From assembly GCA_002477475.1 (NCBI GenBank), contig DLPX01000044.1, positions 1-8,167 on the forward strand: DNA of 8,167 nt, in the 5' to 3' direction. The notes beneath the pieces were generated by a model that saw only the letters and a list, made by a program, of their open reading frames with translations, did not search any database and was not told the DNA's origin. This document shows, one piece after another, positions 6,492 to 8,167 of the stretch; within the stretch, counting starts at the first letter, position 1; every line of letters begins with the position of its first letter. The position numbers and the translations under genes were made by a program. The DNA comes from Proteobacteria bacterium UBA7447 (GTDB lineage: Bacteria; Pseudomonadota; Gammaproteobacteria; Arenicellales; UBA868).

Positions 6492-8167
6492 ATGAGTTAC
6501 CAGCACATTCACTTGCCAGAACAGGGAGAGAAGATTTCCGTCAAAGAAGGTCGGCTGCATATCCCGGACAACCCGATTGTGGGCTACGTCGAGGGTGACG
6601 GTATTGGTCCCGATATTACCCGCGCCATGCTGCGGGTACTGGATTCGGCAGTGGAGAAAGCCTACGGCGGCGCGCGGCAGATTCACTGGTGTGAGCTCTA
6701 TCTGGGTGAGAAAGCGGGTCGTGTCTACGGTGGCAATTATTTTCCTGATGAAACCCTGGAGGCAATCCGGGAACTCATTGTGGCCATCAAAGGTCCTCTC
6801 ACCACTCCGGTCGGGGGCGGCTTTCGCTCACTGAATGTCTCGCTTCGCCAGGCACTCGATCTTTATGCCTGCGTCCGGCCTGTGCGTTATTACGCGGGCG
6901 TTCCCTCTCCCATGAAGGAGCCGGAAAAAGTCGACGTTGTCATCTTTCGGGAGAACACCGAGGACGTCTATGCCGGTCTTGAGTACGAATCCGGAACGGA
7001 AGACAACGTTCGTCTCGCCAGATTCCTGCGAACAGAAATGGGCGCTGAGTTTTTTGAAGACGCTGGTCTTGGCGTCAAACCCATCAGTCCGTTTGGCTCC
7101 AAGCGGCTGATCAGAAAAGCCATCCAGTACGCGATCGACAACCACCGTGAGAGCGTCACCCTGGTTCACAAAGGCAACATCATGAAGTTCACCGAAGGGG
7201 CCTTTCGGAGCTGGGGCTACGAGCTGGCCAAAGAAGAATTCGGCGATCAGGTGGTGACTGAAGAAGAGCTATACGCCGTACATGGCGGCAAAGCGCCGCC
7301 AGGAAAAGTTATCATCAAAGACCGTATTGCAGACATCATTTTTCAGTTGCTGCAATTGCGGCCTGCGGAATTTGACGTGATCGCTACGATGAACCTTAAC
7401 GGGGATTATCTGTCTGACGCGGCAGCGGCCGAAGTTGGGGGAATGGGCATTGCGCCGGGCGCCAATACGGCCGATCACGTGGCAGTTTTTGAGGCCACTC
7501 ATGGCACCGCCCCCAAGTATGCCGATCAGGACAAGGTGAACCCTTCCTCTCTTATTTTTTCAGGCGTCATGATGCTTGAATACATGGGCTGGCGTGAGGC
7601 GGCCGATCTCATTAACGCAGCCTATCCTCGAGTAATTCAGGAAAAATTTGTTACCTACGACTTCGCGAGACTCATGGATAACGCGCATACCGTATCGACC
7701 AGCACCTTTGCCGATGCCCTGATTGCGCGTATCACTGGGGATCCGGAAGATCTTGCCCGCTACGAACAGGAACGGCGCGAAACACTGCAAAAAGAACGCG
7801 AGGCCCGCGAGGCCAGACGCGTCAGTGATCCCATGGCTGCCATGAAAGACTCAGGCCGGCAGCCGTCTACCGCAGCTGGCATCATGTCGCCGCTCAAAAG
7901 CGTTCCGGATACCACCAGCGTCGCAGAAGCGCTTCAGAAAATGCGCGACCTCGGAATGCGATCCATCATGATCGAACCCGACGCGAGTGGGCAGTGGGGC
8001 ATCGTGACGCAGCGCGATGTCGTGACCAAAGTGCTTGGCGCAAACGTATCGGTTAATGACACCACTGTTGGGGATATTGCGAACCGAAAACTTTTCAGCA
8101 TACCCGCCGACGCAACGCTTCCCATGGTGGCCGAAGCATTGCGTCAATACGACGTGCGTCGTCTGGT
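6492..8167 (+). CDS. icd: NADP-dependent isocitrate dehydrogenase fused to C-terminal CBS domains, 3' end cut off
   Basis: Isocitrate dehydrogenase converts isocitrate to 2-oxoglutarate and CO2 with NADP+ in the TCA cycle. I read 558 codons without a stop to the right edge. Residues 1-416 align almost without gaps to E. coli Icd. Substrate residues: Ser113, Asn115, Arg119, Arg129, Arg153, Tyr160 and Lys227 (E. coli Lys230). Metal residues: Asp281, Asp305 and Asp309. NADP-specificity residues: Lys342, Tyr343, Val349, Tyr389 and Arg393. E. coli Icd ends at residue 416; here the chain continues. Residues about 417-460 form an Arg/Glu-rich, probably helical linker (YEQERRETLQKEREAREARR). Residues about 461-516 form a CBS motif (AAGIMSPLKSVPDTTSVAEA, then GIVTQRDVV with Thr506 and Asp509). 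A second CBS repeat starts near 524 (TTVGDIANRKLFSIPADAT, then YDVRRL) and is cut by the edge. The ATG at 6492 has AGAGG 9 nt upstream (6478-6482) and matches the family N-terminus. Ser113, the site phosphorylated by AceK in E. coli, is retained. The dehydrogenase and the fusion are clear; CBS ligand and effect are inferred. Confidence 0.96.
   Translation, partial: MSYQHIHLPEQGEKISVKEGRLHIPDNPIVGYVEGDGIGPDITRAMLRVLDSAVEKAYGGARQIHWCELYLGEKAGRVYGGNYFPDETLEAIRELIVAIKGPLTTPVGGGFRSLNVSLRQALDLYACVRPVRYYAGVPSPMKEPEKVDVVIFRENTEDVYAGLEYESGTEDNVRLARFLRTEMGAEFFEDAGLGVKPISPFGSKRLIRKAIQYAIDNHRESVTLVHKGNIMKFTEGAFRSWGYELAKEEFGDQVVTEEELYAVHGGKAPPGKVIIKDRIADIIFQLLQLRPAEFDVIATMNLNGDYLSDAAAAEVGGMGIAPGANTADHVAVFEATHGTAPKYADQDKVNPSSLIFSGVMMLEYMGWREAADLINAAYPRVIQEKFVTYDFARLMDNAHTVSTSTFADALIARITGDPEDLARYEQERRETLQKEREAREARRVSDPMAAMKDSGRQPSTAAGIMSPLKSVPDTTSVAEALQKMRDLGMRSIMIEPDASGQWGIVTQRDVVTKVLGANVSVNDTTVGDIANRKLFSIPADATLPMVAEALRQYDVRRL
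7872..8167 (+). other. CBS-domain (Bateman) module at the C-terminus of isocitrate dehydrogenase
   Basis: This marks residues 461 to the edge of the fused protein. The first repeat shows the standard CBS order: IMSPLKSVPDTTSVAEAL, then MRDLGMRSIMIEP, then WGIVTQRDVVTKVLG. The G-h-h-T-x-x-D signature (Gly503, Thr506, Asp509) is the part that in nucleotide-binding CBS domains contacts the ribose of AMP, ATP or S-adenosylmethionine. The second repeat has begun (VGDIANRKLFSIPADATL, then VAEALRQYDVRRL), and roughly 25-30 more residues would be needed to complete it. Paired CBS domains usually sense adenine nucleotides and regulate the attached enzyme or channel; which ligand binds here is not visible. 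Confidence 0.9.

Noticed and set aside
6366..6686. Minus-strand frame of 106 codons opposite the start of icd
   Set aside because: It lies antisense to the well-conserved dehydrogenase N-terminus and its intergenic region, and its translation resembles no family I know.
7851..8147. Minus-strand frame opposite the CBS-encoding part, which might suggest the fusion is spurious
   Set aside because: The plus-strand frame there encodes unmistakable CBS motifs (GIVTQRDVV, VRRL) in the same frame as the dehydrogenase; the minus-strand translation has no family features.

Overview
The window looks like bacterial chromosome, most probably a proteobacterium and best guess a gammaproteobacterium. The isocitrate dehydrogenase core lines up almost position for position with the E. 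coli enzyme, and the transporters are of the NorM/MdtK and DHA1-like types common in that class. I see no phage, transposase, CRISPR, rRNA or tRNA sequence. Coding density is very high: the largest non-coding gap is about 200 bp.

Left part (1-3694): a CocE/NonD-type serine hydrolase (minus strand, its 3' part cut off by the left edge) is divergent from a plus-strand pair. That pair is a YtcJ-like metal-dependent amidohydrolase (571-2190) and an M81/MlrC-family metallopeptidase (2201-3694), joined by a strong ribosome-binding site that overlaps the first gene's stop codon. Three unrelated amide/ester hydrolases packed together suggest a degradation or detoxification module; its substrate cannot be read from the sequence.

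Middle part (3698-6289): two minus-strand transporters, MFS (5096-6289) then MATE (3698-5071), are arranged as a tandem pair with a 24-nt gap. They converge on the M81 gene with only 3 bp between the stop codons. The MATE protein appears to lack the first-helix aspartate that NorM-type pumps use for cation coupling. The MATE start has to be TTG or GTG. A 7-bp direct repeat lies across the MFS/MATE junction.

Right part (6290-8167): a roughly 200-bp divergent regulatory region holds a perfect 7+4+7 dyad. It precedes an open reading frame that runs off the right edge. Its first ~416 residues are a complete NADP-type isocitrate dehydrogenase with all the substrate, metal, NADP and phosphorylation-site residues of the E. 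coli enzyme. The frame then continues without a stop through a charged linker into a CBS-domain pair. This ICDH-CBS fusion is the most interesting item: it would place an adenine-nucleotide-sensing module directly on the TCA/glyoxylate branch-point enzyme.
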